A stretch of DNA of 64,000 nt, taken from positions 1-64,000 of the IMG/VR virus record IMGVR_UViG_3300048088_000530; one strand, 5' to 3'. Positions 56,252-63,759 of the stretch are shown here, piece by piece. The stretch comes from a virus. Within the stretch, counting starts at the first letter, position 1, and the number at the start of each line of letters is the position of its first letter. The position numbers were made by a program, and so were the translations under genes. The notes beneath the pieces were generated by a model. It saw only the letters and a list, made by a program, of their open reading frames with translations, did no database searches and had not been told where the DNA came from.

Positions 56252-56431
56252 TTAGTTCAAACGGAGTGCGAATTGCTGGAAGGGCTTGCACGTCTTATTT
56301 GCAGCTTCGATACGGGCAACGGCTTCGTCGGCTTCTGCAATGATGTCGAACTCCAACACAGTCGTATGGACCGACGATGTATCGTAAGAGCGCGAGTATA
56401 CAGTTGTCACGAGCACTTTTGTTGTACGCAT
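56252..56431 (-). CDS. Small protein between the repeats, 59 aa
   Basis: MRTTKVLVTTVYSRSYDTSS, then EFDIIAEADEAVARIEAANK, strand-strand-helix. The start lies three bases from the stop of the preceding small gene, and the stop just before thyX. Unknown; probably a recent arrival between the thyX copies. Confidence 0.6.
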   Translation of the reverse strand: MRTTKVLVTTVYSRSYDTSSVHTTVLEFDIIAEADEAVARIEAANKTCKPFQQFALRLN

Positions 56432-56433
56432 GA

Positions 56434-56553
56434 TCAGATTACGCCGTGCTCGTTGGTGTTGTGGTCGGCCAGGAAAGCGATTTGTCGCGTGGCCTTAGTG
56501 CCGATGATAAGGTTCAGAGCGCCCGTTGTATGGCTGATCAATTTGACTTTCAT
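56434..56553 (-). CDS. Truncated ThyX N-terminus, 39 aa
   Basis: MKVKLISHTTGALNLIIGTK then ATR, clearly akin to the ThyX start, diverging after residue 23 to a tail ending EHGVI. It lacks all active-site parts, so it is a remnant or a peptide with another role. Only a weak ribosome binding site. Confidence 0.5.
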   Translation of the reverse strand: MKVKLISHTTGALNLIIGTKATRQIAFLADHNTNEHGVI

Positions 56554-56704
56554 CTTCAATCTCTGGGATTAGCGCGGCGTCGCTGTCGATCACCCGCTGA
56601 AGGTTTTCAGGAACTTCGCGGCCCATTTCCTTGAGCCACTCAGCAAGGCGTCTGGCAATGATGTTCTTTCCAGAGCCTTGCACAATCGACTGCGATGCCG
56701 CCAT
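56495..56704 (-). CDS. Small protein with P-loop-like start, 69 aa
   Basis: MAASQSIVQGSGKNIIARRL resembles a Walker A without the final Ser/Thr, then AEWLKEMGREVPENLQRVID. It may be a broken nucleotide-binding protein. AAGG is six bases before the ATG; the end overlaps the ThyX remnant. Confidence 0.55.
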   Translation of the reverse strand: MAASQSIVQGSGKNIIARRLAEWLKEMGREVPENLQRVIDSDAALIPEIEDESQIDQPYNGRSEPYHRH

Positions 56705-56705
56705 G

Positions 56706-56879
56706 TTACACCTTCTTGGATACCGTGTAATGCTTGAGGATCGAAACCGCCAGCTGCTTCGCGTCAAACGGATGCAGCGCGCAGTTCGTGTGGATGAAGC
56801 TGGCGAAGTCTTCCGCCTGTCCTGCGGCCACGGCTTCTTCCGGCGTGGCGTGAAGCGAGCCGTCAGCCGCGCGATACAT
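56706..56879 (-). CDS. C-terminal fragment of a split gene, 57 aa
   Basis: MYRAADGSLHATPEEAVAAG and the following helix (CALHPFDAKQLAVSILKHYT). The ATG lies inside the 43-bp duplicate. It continues the reading of the upstream gene (56896-57513), from which it has been split by the duplication. Whether it is made is uncertain; its stop overlaps the next gene's leader. Confidence 0.6.
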   Translation of the reverse strand: MYRAADGSLHATPEEAVAAGQAEDFASFIHTNCALHPFDAKQLAVSILKHYTVSKKV

Positions 56880-56962
56880 GGTCACGGCGGTCGGCTCAAC
56901 CGTGCTGAGAGGCGCGATACATGGTCACGGCGGTCGGCTCAACCGTGCTGAGAGGCGCGATA
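56869..56962. repeat. 43-bp tandem duplication
   Basis: Two perfect copies of a 43-bp unit (56869-56911, 56912-56954) and eight bases of a third. Because 43 is not a multiple of three, the frame is changed after the second copy. The unit carries ACCATGTATCGCGC on the minus strand. Confidence 0.9.
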
Positions 56963-57513
56963 AATCGCGGTTCAACAGGCAGCGGCTCGATGATCTCTGC
57001 CTTCGACCCTTGCGGGAAGGCGTAGCGCACCAGCTTGTAGTTCAGCGTCCGGTAGCCCATCAACTTGGCCAGACCAAGGACGTGCCATTGCGTAACCGGA
57101 ACCGGCCATTCATTCGTGTACGCAGCGTTGAATCGGTCGGCCAACTCCTTCGGGTGGATGCCCACCAGCGTCGGAAAGCTGAGAAGGAAGGTGTTCAGCG
57201 CTTCCCGGTGCGGCTTGGCCAGGCGCGTCTTCTGGTGCTGCCCAGCTTCCTCCGTCGCAGCTTCGGCAGGCGCTTCAACGGGCGAAGGATTCGCGGCCAG
57301 CTGACGTTCGTTTTGGCGCATGAACACGTCGCCTGCACCAGCGTTGACGTTGTCGCCATACGAGCCGGTGGCGCGATTCTTGAGCGGAATAGGTGCGTTC
57401 ATTTCTTTCTCTTCCTTTCTAACTTCGGTTGAATTGGGCGGAATGCCCAACAGTTTGGCCTGCAACGGACTGACGCGAATCAGTCGAATCTTTCGTGTCT
57501 TCTTTCTGCTCAC
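56896..57513 (-). CDS. Hypothetical protein truncated by the tandem duplication, 205 aa
   Basis: The start is a GTG with GGAG seven bases before it (MSRKKTRKIRLIRVSPLQAK); an internal ATG with AAGGAAG (MNAPIPLKNRATG) could start a second product. A helical central part (REALNTFLLSFPTLVGIHPK, ELADRFNAAYTNEWPV) follows. The last residues (MYRASQHG) come from the frameshifted second repeat copy. Without the duplication the protein would be about 254 aa, ending in KHYTVSKKV. Function unknown. Confidence 0.75.
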   Translation of the reverse strand: MSRKKTRKIRLIRVSPLQAKLLGIPPNSTEVRKEEKEMNAPIPLKNRATGSYGDNVNAGAGDVFMRQNERQLAANPSPVEAPAEAATEEAGQHQKTRLAKPHREALNTFLLSFPTLVGIHPKELADRFNAAYTNEWPVPVTQWHVLGLAKLMGYRTLNYKLVRYAFPQGSKAEIIEPLPVEPRFIAPLSTVEPTAVTMYRASQHG

Positions 57514-57534
57514 GTCAGTGCTCCGTTAATTCAG

Positions 57535-57562
57535 ATTATGCAATACGGCGGTGAATTATCAA
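57535..57562 (-). promoter_or_regulatory. Promoter upstream of the split gene
   Basis: On minus TTGATA (57557-57562), 16 nt, CATAAT (57535-57540). Placed between the HAD gene end and the GTG start. It would serve the 57.5-55.3 kb genes including thyX. Confidence 0.55.
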
Positions 57563-58152
57563 AACTTCCCAGGCGCGACCTGAAAGCACGCGACGCCGAC
57601 GCGACGCCACATGGCCACCACTTTATCGCGGTCGTCATACACAGCCGCGACGCGCGAACGTTCCTGCTTGCCCATGGTGTTGAGCCACTTGAGCTTCAGC
57701 TGTTCGTCCGGCGTGCTGATGTCCTCTTGCGGGCGCATCTTCAGCATCTGCTCCAGCTTGATGAGAGGGATTCGCGTAGTCTGGTGCAGCCACATCAGCG
57801 TCTTCTGCTTCACGGCATCGCTGCGAGCGCTCCAGATACGGATGTCGCATCCGACGCTATACAGCTGCAGCATCGTACCGATTACGGGCCAATTCGGCTG
57901 GTCCAGGTGACACAGTTCAAAGAAGCCGTTCCAGTCCGGTTTGAACTTTCCCGATCCGCCGCACTCGTTGCACGTATCGCCACCTTCATCGGCAACGTCG
58001 CTGAAGGTCTTGCCGCTGATGCAGCCACGGCATTGGCCGTCTTCCGGCTTCTCCACCAGATAGCGGCGATGCTCGATGAGAGCCAGTGTGCCGTCCAGAT
58101 CGAAGATGTAAAGCGGTGTTTGCTGCTGTGCCGGTTCCTGAAAGTACATCAT
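57559..58152 (-). CDS. HAD phosphatase with a zinc-binding insert, 197 aa
   Basis: DLDGT at residues 18-22 is the HAD nucleophile motif. A Cys insert follows: CRGC (41-44) and CNECGGSGKF (61-70), four Cys as in DnaJ zinc fingers, placed in the cap region. Later RIWSARSD and YDDRDKVVAMWR supply the other HAD motifs. It resembles the 3'-phosphatase domain of phage polynucleotide kinase without the kinase. The start ATGATG follows AAGGAG by six bases. Confidence 0.8.
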   Translation of the reverse strand: MMYFQEPAQQQTPLYIFDLDGTLALIEHRRYLVEKPEDGQCRGCISGKTFSDVADEGGDTCNECGGSGKFKPDWNGFFELCHLDQPNWPVIGTMLQLYSVGCDIRIWSARSDAVKQKTLMWLHQTTRIPLIKLEQMLKMRPQEDISTPDEQLKLKWLNTMGKQERSRVAAVYDDRDKVVAMWRRVGVACFQVAPGKF

Positions 58153-58166
58153 GATACACTCCTTCG

Positions 58167-58406
58167 TTATCGTTCGTAAACCGTTGTAAGGGACCGGCCA
58201 GCGCGTTCGATTGCGCGGTTCAGGCTGAGGTCTTTGAACTCCTGTCCGTTGGCGGCGCACACCCACTTGCCGTCTTCCGGGTCTTGGTACAGGGTGACGG
58301 GACTTACTGCGCCGTCCTTCCCAGCGCTGGCCATGAGCTTGAGCGCCTGCCACAACTGATCGTGCGCAGCTGCGGCTGGATTCACATAGTACGATCCTGC
58401 TGCCAC
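58167..58406 (-). CDS. Small hypothetical protein, 79 aa
   Basis: MAAGSYYVNPAAAAHDQLWQ, helix, then VSPVTLYQDPEDGKWVCAAN. A compact small fold. It lies between FAD oxidoreductase and HAD genes, with GGAG before the ATG. Unknown. Confidence 0.65.
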   Translation of the reverse strand: MAAGSYYVNPAAAAHDQLWQALKLMASAGKDGAVSPVTLYQDPEDGKWVCAANGQEFKDLSLNRAIERAGRSLTTVYER

Positions 58407-58415
58407 TTCGAACTC

Positions 58416-59369
58416 CTATCGGTTTGCCAGCACCAACTCGCGGCCATACGACGATGCAGCCATGAGGCGCTGAACAATGTCAATATCCTTCACCACGTCG
58501 TCCAGCAGTATATTGCGCCACGTCGCGAAACGCCCGATGCTGAACACGTTGAAGTCGCGCGTCAGTTCGTGGAGGATCGCTTCACGCGCTTCACGCGGCA
58601 ACTCAATTATCTTACCATATCGCTGGTCCACGCGTTCAATCTCTTCCAACTCAGACGGACAGATGCCGAATGCATCGCAAACGTACGTGAGTTCGTCAAA
58701 CGCAGGGCCATCCCATTTCGAGTACTCCGAACGGTCGGCGACTTTCTCGATGATCAGAAGATCGCCGGTAATCGACGCGCGGAACGTCCGCAGGTCCGGT
58801 TCCGGGAAGTAGAGCGTTTGGAATACGTCACTGCCGCGCGGCAGGCGATAGCGGAAAACTTCGATTCCAGACGATTCAAATAGAGTCTTGGTGATCGACT
58901 CAGGAGCCATGCCGCACGTCCGCATGATCACCGGCAGCGGTGCCGTGTTGATAGTCTGGAACTCACAGCCGCGCTGGATGGAGTCAATGGACTCTTCGAA
59001 GTGGATGCGCGAACGATGGCGATGGACCAGCTGATTGTAGAAGTCTTCCGGCGCAATGTAACGGACAGCCGTGTCGAGATTCCAGATGCTGCGGTCAGCT
59101 GCGATCTTGCCGGTGACCTTCCGGGCATACGAGTTCGCGAAGGCGGGATTGCACGCATTGTAGGTAACTCCCTTGCTATGGATGCCCTTTCGCACAGTAA
59201 CGGCTCGAAAAGGGATTCCAGTAAGATGAGATACGGACTCATCACGAAAACGTAGAAGAGCTTTATGTTGTTCAATTTGCGCGCCCTTCTCGAAGATTTC
59301 AGCGTGGCCGATCTTGCACGCCGTAAGGAGTCCTGCGAGTCCAGCACCAACGATGATCGCGTGTTTCAT
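58416..59369 (-). CDS. FAD-dependent oxidoreductase
   Basis: 317 aa. IIVGAGLAGLLTA at the start is the FAD GxGxxG motif, followed by EIFEKGAQIE, the Glu that holds ribose. A middle NTAPLPVIMRTCGM and a late FSIGRFATWRNILLDDVVKD, with GR-W, echo flavin monooxygenases and halogenases, but their catalytic Lys and WxWxIP are not evident. A GTG four codons earlier (59381) is possible. The substrate is unknown. Confidence 0.75.
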   Translation of the reverse strand: MKHAIIVGAGLAGLLTACKIGHAEIFEKGAQIEQHKALLRFRDESVSHLTGIPFRAVTVRKGIHSKGVTYNACNPAFANSYARKVTGKIAADRSIWNLDTAVRYIAPEDFYNQLVHRHRSRIHFEESIDSIQRGCEFQTINTAPLPVIMRTCGMAPESITKTLFESSGIEVFRYRLPRGSDVFQTLYFPEPDLRTFRASITGDLLIIEKVADRSEYSKWDGPAFDELTYVCDAFGICPSELEEIERVDQRYGKIIELPREAREAILHELTRDFNVFSIGRFATWRNILLDDVVKDIDIVQRLMAASSYGRELVLANR

Positions 59370-59399
59370 TGTGATAGTCACTTTTGTTCAGGTGAAGAA

Positions 59400-59420
59400 A
59401 ACCCGGCACTTGGCCGGGTT
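59400..59420 (-). terminator. Rho-independent terminator
   Basis: AACCCGGC (59400-59407) and GCCGGGTT (59413-59420), loop of five, TTTTC on minus. It closes the transcript of 59451-60224. Confidence 0.8.
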
Positions 59421-59450
59421 TCCTATTCTACAGCACGCCGGTGTAGGCGC

Positions 59451-60224
59451 TTATTCAGCAGGCTGTTCGTTTGCCGGCTCTTCGGCGACTTCCGTCACGA
59501 AGTCCAGGTGGCCACGCTCTTCCAGCTTCGACAGGAACGAGCGGACGCTTGCGCCGTACAGCAGCGGCTTGCAGCCTTTCGCCAGGTCTTCGATGGCGAT
59601 TTTGTCGCCTGCCGTGTAGTTGGCGCGCAGATACTCCAGCACCTTGCCGCGAATCGACGTGGTTTGCGGGTTGCTGAAGCCTTCCGCATTCAGGACGATG
59701 TGCGTGGCCTTGGCGCGACGCTCGCCGTCCACCTTGGTGTTGGCCTTGCGTTCTTCGACCAGCGCGGCGCGGCGCGCCACTTCGTCCTTGCGCGCTTGCT
59801 TCGCGGCTTCCTTCGCAGCTGCCGTTTCGGCCTTCGCGGCTTCCTTCGCGGCAGCGGCTTCGGTCTTCTTCGCTTCCTTGGCGGCGTCGCGCTCTGCCTT
59901 CTTCGCTTCCTTCTCCAGTTCGCGAGCTGCCTGGCGTTCTGCTGCCTTGGCTTCCTTCTCCTGCTCGCGCGTCGCGGCCTTCGCGACACGTTCCGCTTCC
60001 TTCTTCGCGTTCGCTTCGTCGCGTTCCGCCTGCTTCGCGGCCTTCTTCGCTTCGCGGTCGGCTTGCGCGGCGACGCGTGCAACTTCCTTCTCTGCGTTCT
60101 TCTGCGCCTTCTTCTGTTCGGCGGTCAACTCCACCGACGTTGCTTGCACGGCGGATTGAACCGACTGAGCGATGCTGTGGCTGTGTTGTGCGTCCGAAAC
60201 GTGGTGTTGGTGACCGTGCGACAT
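59451..60224 (-). CDS. Long charged-helix protein with a small C-terminal domain, 257 aa
   Basis: A His-rich beginning (MSHGHQHHVSDAQHSHSI), then about 130 residues of alternating Lys/Arg/Glu/Ala (AEKEVARVAAQADREAKKAA), a single stable helix of the ER/K type. Residues 175-245 (SIRGKVLEYLRANYTAGDKI, LLYGASVRSFLSKLEERGHL) look like a winged helix, so DNA binding is plausible. GGAG with AGTTAAACA lies before the ATG, and a TATAAT (minus, 60281-60286) upstream. Confidence 0.75.
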   Translation of the reverse strand: MSHGHQHHVSDAQHSHSIAQSVQSAVQATSVELTAEQKKAQKNAEKEVARVAAQADREAKKAAKQAERDEANAKKEAERVAKAATREQEKEAKAAERQAARELEKEAKKAERDAAKEAKKTEAAAAKEAAKAETAAAKEAAKQARKDEVARRAALVEERKANTKVDGERRAKATHIVLNAEGFSNPQTTSIRGKVLEYLRANYTAGDKIAIEDLAKGCKPLLYGASVRSFLSKLEERGHLDFVTEVAEEPANEQPAE

Positions 60225-60330
60225 TGTTTAACTCTCCATAATGTTTGATTGGGTTAGGCAATTCGTTTGCCTGTGATCAAATTATACCTGCTCGCTTCAA
60301 AGAAGAAGTGTTCAGTATTCCTAATTGCTC

Positions 60331-60366
60331 GCTAAGCCGCGCAGGTCAACCAGCTTGCGGCTTAGC
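60331..60366 (-). terminator. 10-bp hairpin at the end of the 60346 gene
   Basis: GCTAAGCCGC (60331-60340) and GCGGCTTAGC (60357-60366) overlap the stop of 60346-60591. No clear T-run follows, so a stability hairpin or weak terminator. Confidence 0.5.
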
Positions 60367-60591
60367 GTATCCTCGCACACCCCAAAGAGCACCAAGTTCA
60401 TTGACGATTGCGTCGATGGCTTTTGCGTCATCTGAGTCGATACGATCACCAGAACCGTGCTTCTCGATTAATGCTTTAACGAGCAAACGCGGAACAGTGA
60501 CGAGTTCAAACAACGTCGCCTCTTCGTGCGTCTTGAAGATCGTGCCGGGTGCGAGGTCGGACTGCCAAGCGGTTGTGGAATTGATGGTCAT
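60346..60591 (-). CDS. Small hypothetical protein, 81 aa
   Basis: MTINSTTAWQSDLAPGTIFK, a small beta/alpha protein (EATLFELVTVPRLLVKALIE). One-base overlap with the preceding gene. Ends in a hairpin. Unrecognised. Confidence 0.65.
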   Translation of the reverse strand: MTINSTTAWQSDLAPGTIFKTHEEATLFELVTVPRLLVKALIEKHGSGDRIDSDDAKAIDAIVNELGALWGVRGYAKPQAG

Positions 60592-60812
60592 TACGGACGC
60601 TCCGTGGTTACAGACCGGATGCCGTCGATCTTGATGGCAACGATTCCTTTCTGCTCTTGCGCGATTCGTTGTGCGATGTTCTGCGCGGCGCGATGGGCGT
60701 CTTTGTACGCGTCTTCAAACGTCCAGCTGCCGCCGTACTCAGAGCCACAATCGAACTCGATGGTGCACTGTGCGACGAGTCGCGTGCTCAGATTCAGTTT
60801 CTTTTCGCTCAT
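60591..60812 (-). CDS. Small hypothetical protein, 73 aa
   Basis: MSEKKLNLSTRLVAQCTIEF, strands and a helix (DAYKDAHRAAQNIAQRIAQE) then VAIKIDGIRSV. Resembles a small single-domain alpha/beta protein. Overlaps 60809-61024 by four bases. Confidence 0.65.
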   Translation of the reverse strand: MSEKKLNLSTRLVAQCTIEFDCGSEYGGSWTFEDAYKDAHRAAQNIAQRIAQEQKGIVAIKIDGIRSVTTERP

Positions 60813-61024
60813 GGCGTCACCGAATGGATCGAGTGCGGGTTGGCCAGACGGTCGCGGCTCGCGGCTTCTTCGGCGTCAGCCCAGTCCGACAACTCATCAG
60901 CCAGACTGCTATTGGTCGCGTGAATGTGCCGTGCATAACAGCGCATGGCCGCGCGGCAAGCCGTGGCGTGAGCGTCGTCACCAGCAGGCTTGAGAACGAA
61001 ATACTTCATTTGTAGTCCAGACAT
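60809..61024 (-). CDS. Small hypothetical protein, 71 aa
   Basis: MSGLQMKYFVLKPAGDDAHA, then a helix with Cys and His (CRAAMRCYARHIHATNSSLA). AAGGAG with TCTAAA precedes the ATG. Unrecognised. Confidence 0.65.
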   Translation of the reverse strand: MSGLQMKYFVLKPAGDDAHATACRAAMRCYARHIHATNSSLADELSDWADAEEAASRDRLANPHSIHSVTP

Positions 61025-61034
61025 TTTAGACTCC

Positions 61035-61190
61035 TTACAGTGTGAAAATCAGGAAGCAGACGAGCGCGAATCCAGCGACCCAGATGCCATCGCCGTGCCA
61101 AATTAGCGCGATACCGGCCAGCAGGATTGCGATGGTCAACACGGTCAAACAGACCGTCTGGGTAGTGGACATTTCGTTCTTTAAGCTCAT
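61035..61190 (-). CDS. Small two-helix membrane protein, 51 aa
   Basis: MSLKNEMSTTQTVCLTVLTI, a first hydrophobic helix, WHGDG turn, and a second (GIWVAGFALVCFLIFTL). The ATG starts just after the helicase stop codon. Function unknown. Confidence 0.6.
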   Translation of the reverse strand: MSLKNEMSTTQTVCLTVLTIAILLAGIALIWHGDGIWVAGFALVCFLIFTL

Positions 61191-61191
61191 A

Positions 61192-62355
61192 TCAGCGCCT
61201 CCGATAAACAGTCAAACGTTGAATTGCACGAGTCCAGCCGGTGTACTGCATCTTGCTGTAATCGCCCATGTTCTCTTCGATCAGCAGAACGTGATCCCAC
61301 TCGCTGCCCTGCGACTTGTGAACCGTGCAGCCATAGCCAAACTGGAAGCCGCCCACGGCCTTCAGCGCATCCTTCTGGGTGTCAGGATCGCGGCTAAACG
61401 ACAGCGGGTTGTACTTCACGCGGCGAATCTTTCCGTCCGTCAGCGACCGGATTCGCATCATAATCAGTTCATCCGGGTCGTTGTCCTTGATTTCGCTTTC
61501 CGGCACTTCCTCTTCATAACCCAGCACGATGCCCTGCTCGCCGTTCATGAAGTTATACGTGTGCTGATTGAACCAGCACATCACCTTCTCGCCAACGTTC
61601 GGCTGCTCGCCGGTAAATCCCAACTCAGCGCGGACGCGATTGTTCACTTCAACTCGCGTGTCGTTATACGAGCAGAGGATTTGGGCGTTCTCCCCTGCAT
61701 GCTCGATCATCTGGGCCAGCGGAGTGTTGCCAGCACGGACACGCACATCTTCGTATTCGCGCAACGGAATGCGGTGGCCCTTGCGGATGAAGCGTGCACC
61801 ACGAACGATGTTCGACTCTTCCGCCAACGAGCCGTCCGCGTTACGGAACCGCATTGGCTCTGTGAGCTCATGGTTCACGTTATCCGGCGTCAACGAAGGC
61901 GGCGCTTTAACCGGCTGTAGCTGGCCCAGATCGCCCAACGCAAGTACGGGTATGCCGTGCCGCGTGACAGCGCCCATATCATACGATCCTACCATCGACG
62001 CCTCATCCATCACGACTAGCAACGGACGCTCTTCCAACGCGCCCTTCTCCACAAAGATCGGCTCGCCGTCTTCGTCTTCGCCGCGTACGTTATAGACGAA
62101 CTGGTGCAGCGTCTTCGCGCCGTCGCAACCCTTCTGGCGCAACCGGCTCGCGGCCTTCCCGGTCGGCGCTATATAGACGACGTTGTAGCTGCGAAGATCC
62201 AAATTGGACACAGCCCCTTTGGCGAAAGTCGTCTTGCCCGTACCGGCTTCGCCCGAGAGGAAGAAGACCGGCGTGCGAGCGCGGCCACCGTTGAACCACT
62301 TCGCTACTTTATCGAAGCCTTCCAGCTGCCCTGCGTTGAATTCGATTCCGCTCAT
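61192..62355 (-). CDS. Dda/RecD-type SF1 helicase
   Basis: 387 aa. Walker A GEAGTGKT, VYIAPTGKAASRL (motif Ia), VMDEASM (II), ALGDLGQLQPV (III), VHKSQGSEWDHVLL (V) and a final YTGWTRA (VI). A 5'-3' helicase that may start replication or clear the fork. It is first in the leftward operon and divergent from the primase. Confidence 0.9.
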   Translation of the reverse strand: MSGIEFNAGQLEGFDKVAKWFNGGRARTPVFFLSGEAGTGKTTFAKGAVSNLDLRSYNVVYIAPTGKAASRLRQKGCDGAKTLHQFVYNVRGEDEDGEPIFVEKGALEERPLLVVMDEASMVGSYDMGAVTRHGIPVLALGDLGQLQPVKAPPSLTPDNVNHELTEPMRFRNADGSLAEESNIVRGARFIRKGHRIPLREYEDVRVRAGNTPLAQMIEHAGENAQILCSYNDTRVEVNNRVRAELGFTGEQPNVGEKVMCWFNQHTYNFMNGEQGIVLGYEEEVPESEIKDNDPDELIMMRIRSLTDGKIRRVKYNPLSFSRDPDTQKDALKAVGGFQFGYGCTVHKSQGSEWDHVLLIEENMGDYSKMQYTGWTRAIQRLTVYRRR

Positions 62356-62463
62356 ACTTTGACCTTTCTAATGTGTTCATCGGCGTTGTGTCCGAACTCG
62401 ATCACCAGATCAAGTGAGGCGAGTATAACGCCGCGCGATGAATATCAATTGGGCGATAAGAGG

Positions 62464-62541
62464 TAACTTGAGTAAGTTATACCGGGGACGAAAATAAATT
62501 GGTAAGTTGTATAATTGAGTCACATTACCCAATCCTATAAT
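62464..62541. promoter_or_regulatory. Divergent control region between helicase and primase
   Basis: Contains the perfect palindrome TAACTT-GAGT-AAGTTA (62464-62479) and two TATAAT boxes on plus (62510-62515 and 62536-62541). The second has TTGAGT (62515-62520) 15 nt upstream. A TTGATA/TATACT pair on minus (62448-62443 and 62427-62422), spaced 15, may serve the helicase. The palindrome is a likely operator. Confidence 0.5.
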
Positions 62542-62623
62542 TGCTCCGACGAAAGGTAAGCATCAGACGGCTTCCAGGTTGGCCGGTAAATACGACCTGC
62601 AACAGCACGAAGGATCAACAGAA

Positions 62624-63748
62624 GTGAACCACAGAGAACGTACCGAAGTATGCGAGCAATTCCTTGCGGAACTCGGCAAGGGAATCCCCGAAGAAGAGCG
62701 CGTGATGGCTGGCTACGCCGATGAGGCAACGGTCCAAGCGGACGCGAGCGGCAAGAAACTCAACGCAGGTTGGTGGCCTACTCCGTACAAGGCCGGTCGG
62801 CAAATTCCCCTGGACGAAAACTGCTATGTCTGTATCTCTTCCTCCATCAAGACTCCGAATCCCAAAACAGGCGCTTTGCGCTACTGGCGCGGTGAGGCGT
62901 CATTCGGCCATGGACTCGCGCTCATGGTTGACGACATTGGTGACGGAAAGGGCAGCAAAGGGGGACTCACTGTGGATCAACTCCAAGCTATCCTTCCACC
63001 TACCGCCATTGTTGAAACCTCTCCCGGCAATCACCAGCTATGGTATTTCCTGGACGAACCCACAGCCGATCGCAGACGGTTCAAGGCTTTTCTCCTGGGA
63101 TTCGTGGAGCACGTCCTCATCGACAAGGGCGGCGATTCAACCATACGGGACATTAGTCGATACGGACGCATGCCTGCTGGAATCAATAACAAACGCGGTG
63201 CGGACGGCCAATTCAAGTATCCGGTGTCTGCCGGATTGGGAAGCAATAAGTCGCGGTGTTTCGGCGTCGGAATGGTCGATGCTGACTACTCACTCAGGTA
63301 TTCGATGGATAGAATTGCTTCAGCGTTTGGCTTTCCAATCGTTGTGCCCGTGGAACGGCTAGTGAGCGCAGAAGAGCGCGAAGCGAAGGACGCCGAATCA
63401 CTGCACGACGCGCGCTGGTTGAACATCGCCATCCGTATTACGAGCCGCCTGAAGATGGGCGAAGGAACGGGCGGTGAAGTATCGCAAAACATGTCCGGCA
63501 AGTATCGTATAGCTTGCCCATGGGGAAACGAGCACACGAACGGCGACAAGTACGGCGCGTACTTCCGTGGCTCAATTCCGGGCGCAGAATACGAGTATGT
63601 GTTTGGCTGCGGTCACGACACCTGCCGGAAGGATAATAAGCGCACCTGGAGCGTATTTGTTGACGCTATCGTGATGCCGTATATCGAAGATGAATTGAAG
63701 AACGCCAACCGCGATTGCGATTGGTTCGATGCGAACTTTGAAGACTGA
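62624..63748 (+). CDS. RepB-like DNA primase
   Basis: 374 aa from a GTG with AGGATC upstream (62624). MVDDIGDG, ETSPGNHQLWYFLDEPTADR and RDISRYGRMPAGINNKRG match the RepB/primase-polymerase family (archaeo-eukaryotic type) with catalytic Asps. A Zn motif (CPWGNEHTNG, CGHDTCRK) lies near the end. It should prime the DnaE polymerase. The longer frame to 62579 has no ribosome binding site. Confidence 0.8.
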   Translation: MNHRERTEVCEQFLAELGKGIPEEERVMAGYADEATVQADASGKKLNAGWWPTPYKAGRQIPLDENCYVCISSSIKTPNPKTGALRYWRGEASFGHGLALMVDDIGDGKGSKGGLTVDQLQAILPPTAIVETSPGNHQLWYFLDEPTADRRRFKAFLLGFVEHVLIDKGGDSTIRDISRYGRMPAGINNKRGADGQFKYPVSAGLGSNKSRCFGVGMVDADYSLRYSMDRIASAFGFPIVVPVERLVSAEEREAKDAESLHDARWLNIAIRITSRLKMGEGTGGEVSQNMSGKYRIACPWGNEHTNGDKYGAYFRGSIPGAEYEYVFGCGHDTCRKDNKRTWSVFVDAIVMPYIEDELKNANRDCDWFDANFED

Positions 63749-63759
63749 GTGTGAAAATC

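Larger units (their letters stand above)
56173..56553. repeat. Direct repeat of the thyX 5' end
   Basis: The 67 bases at 56173-56239 (start of thyX) recur with changes at 56487-56553, 314 bp away. Both encode the start of a ThyX-like chain (VKLISHT.xALNLxIGTKxTR). The DNA in between holds a separate small gene. Confidence 0.7.

Noticed and set aside
59265-60248. 327-aa plus-strand frame with Phe/Leu/Arg runs and a 268-aa minus frame over the same DNA
   Set aside because: Both are shadows of the Lys/Glu/Ala helix gene at 59451-60224, whose low complexity keeps other frames open.
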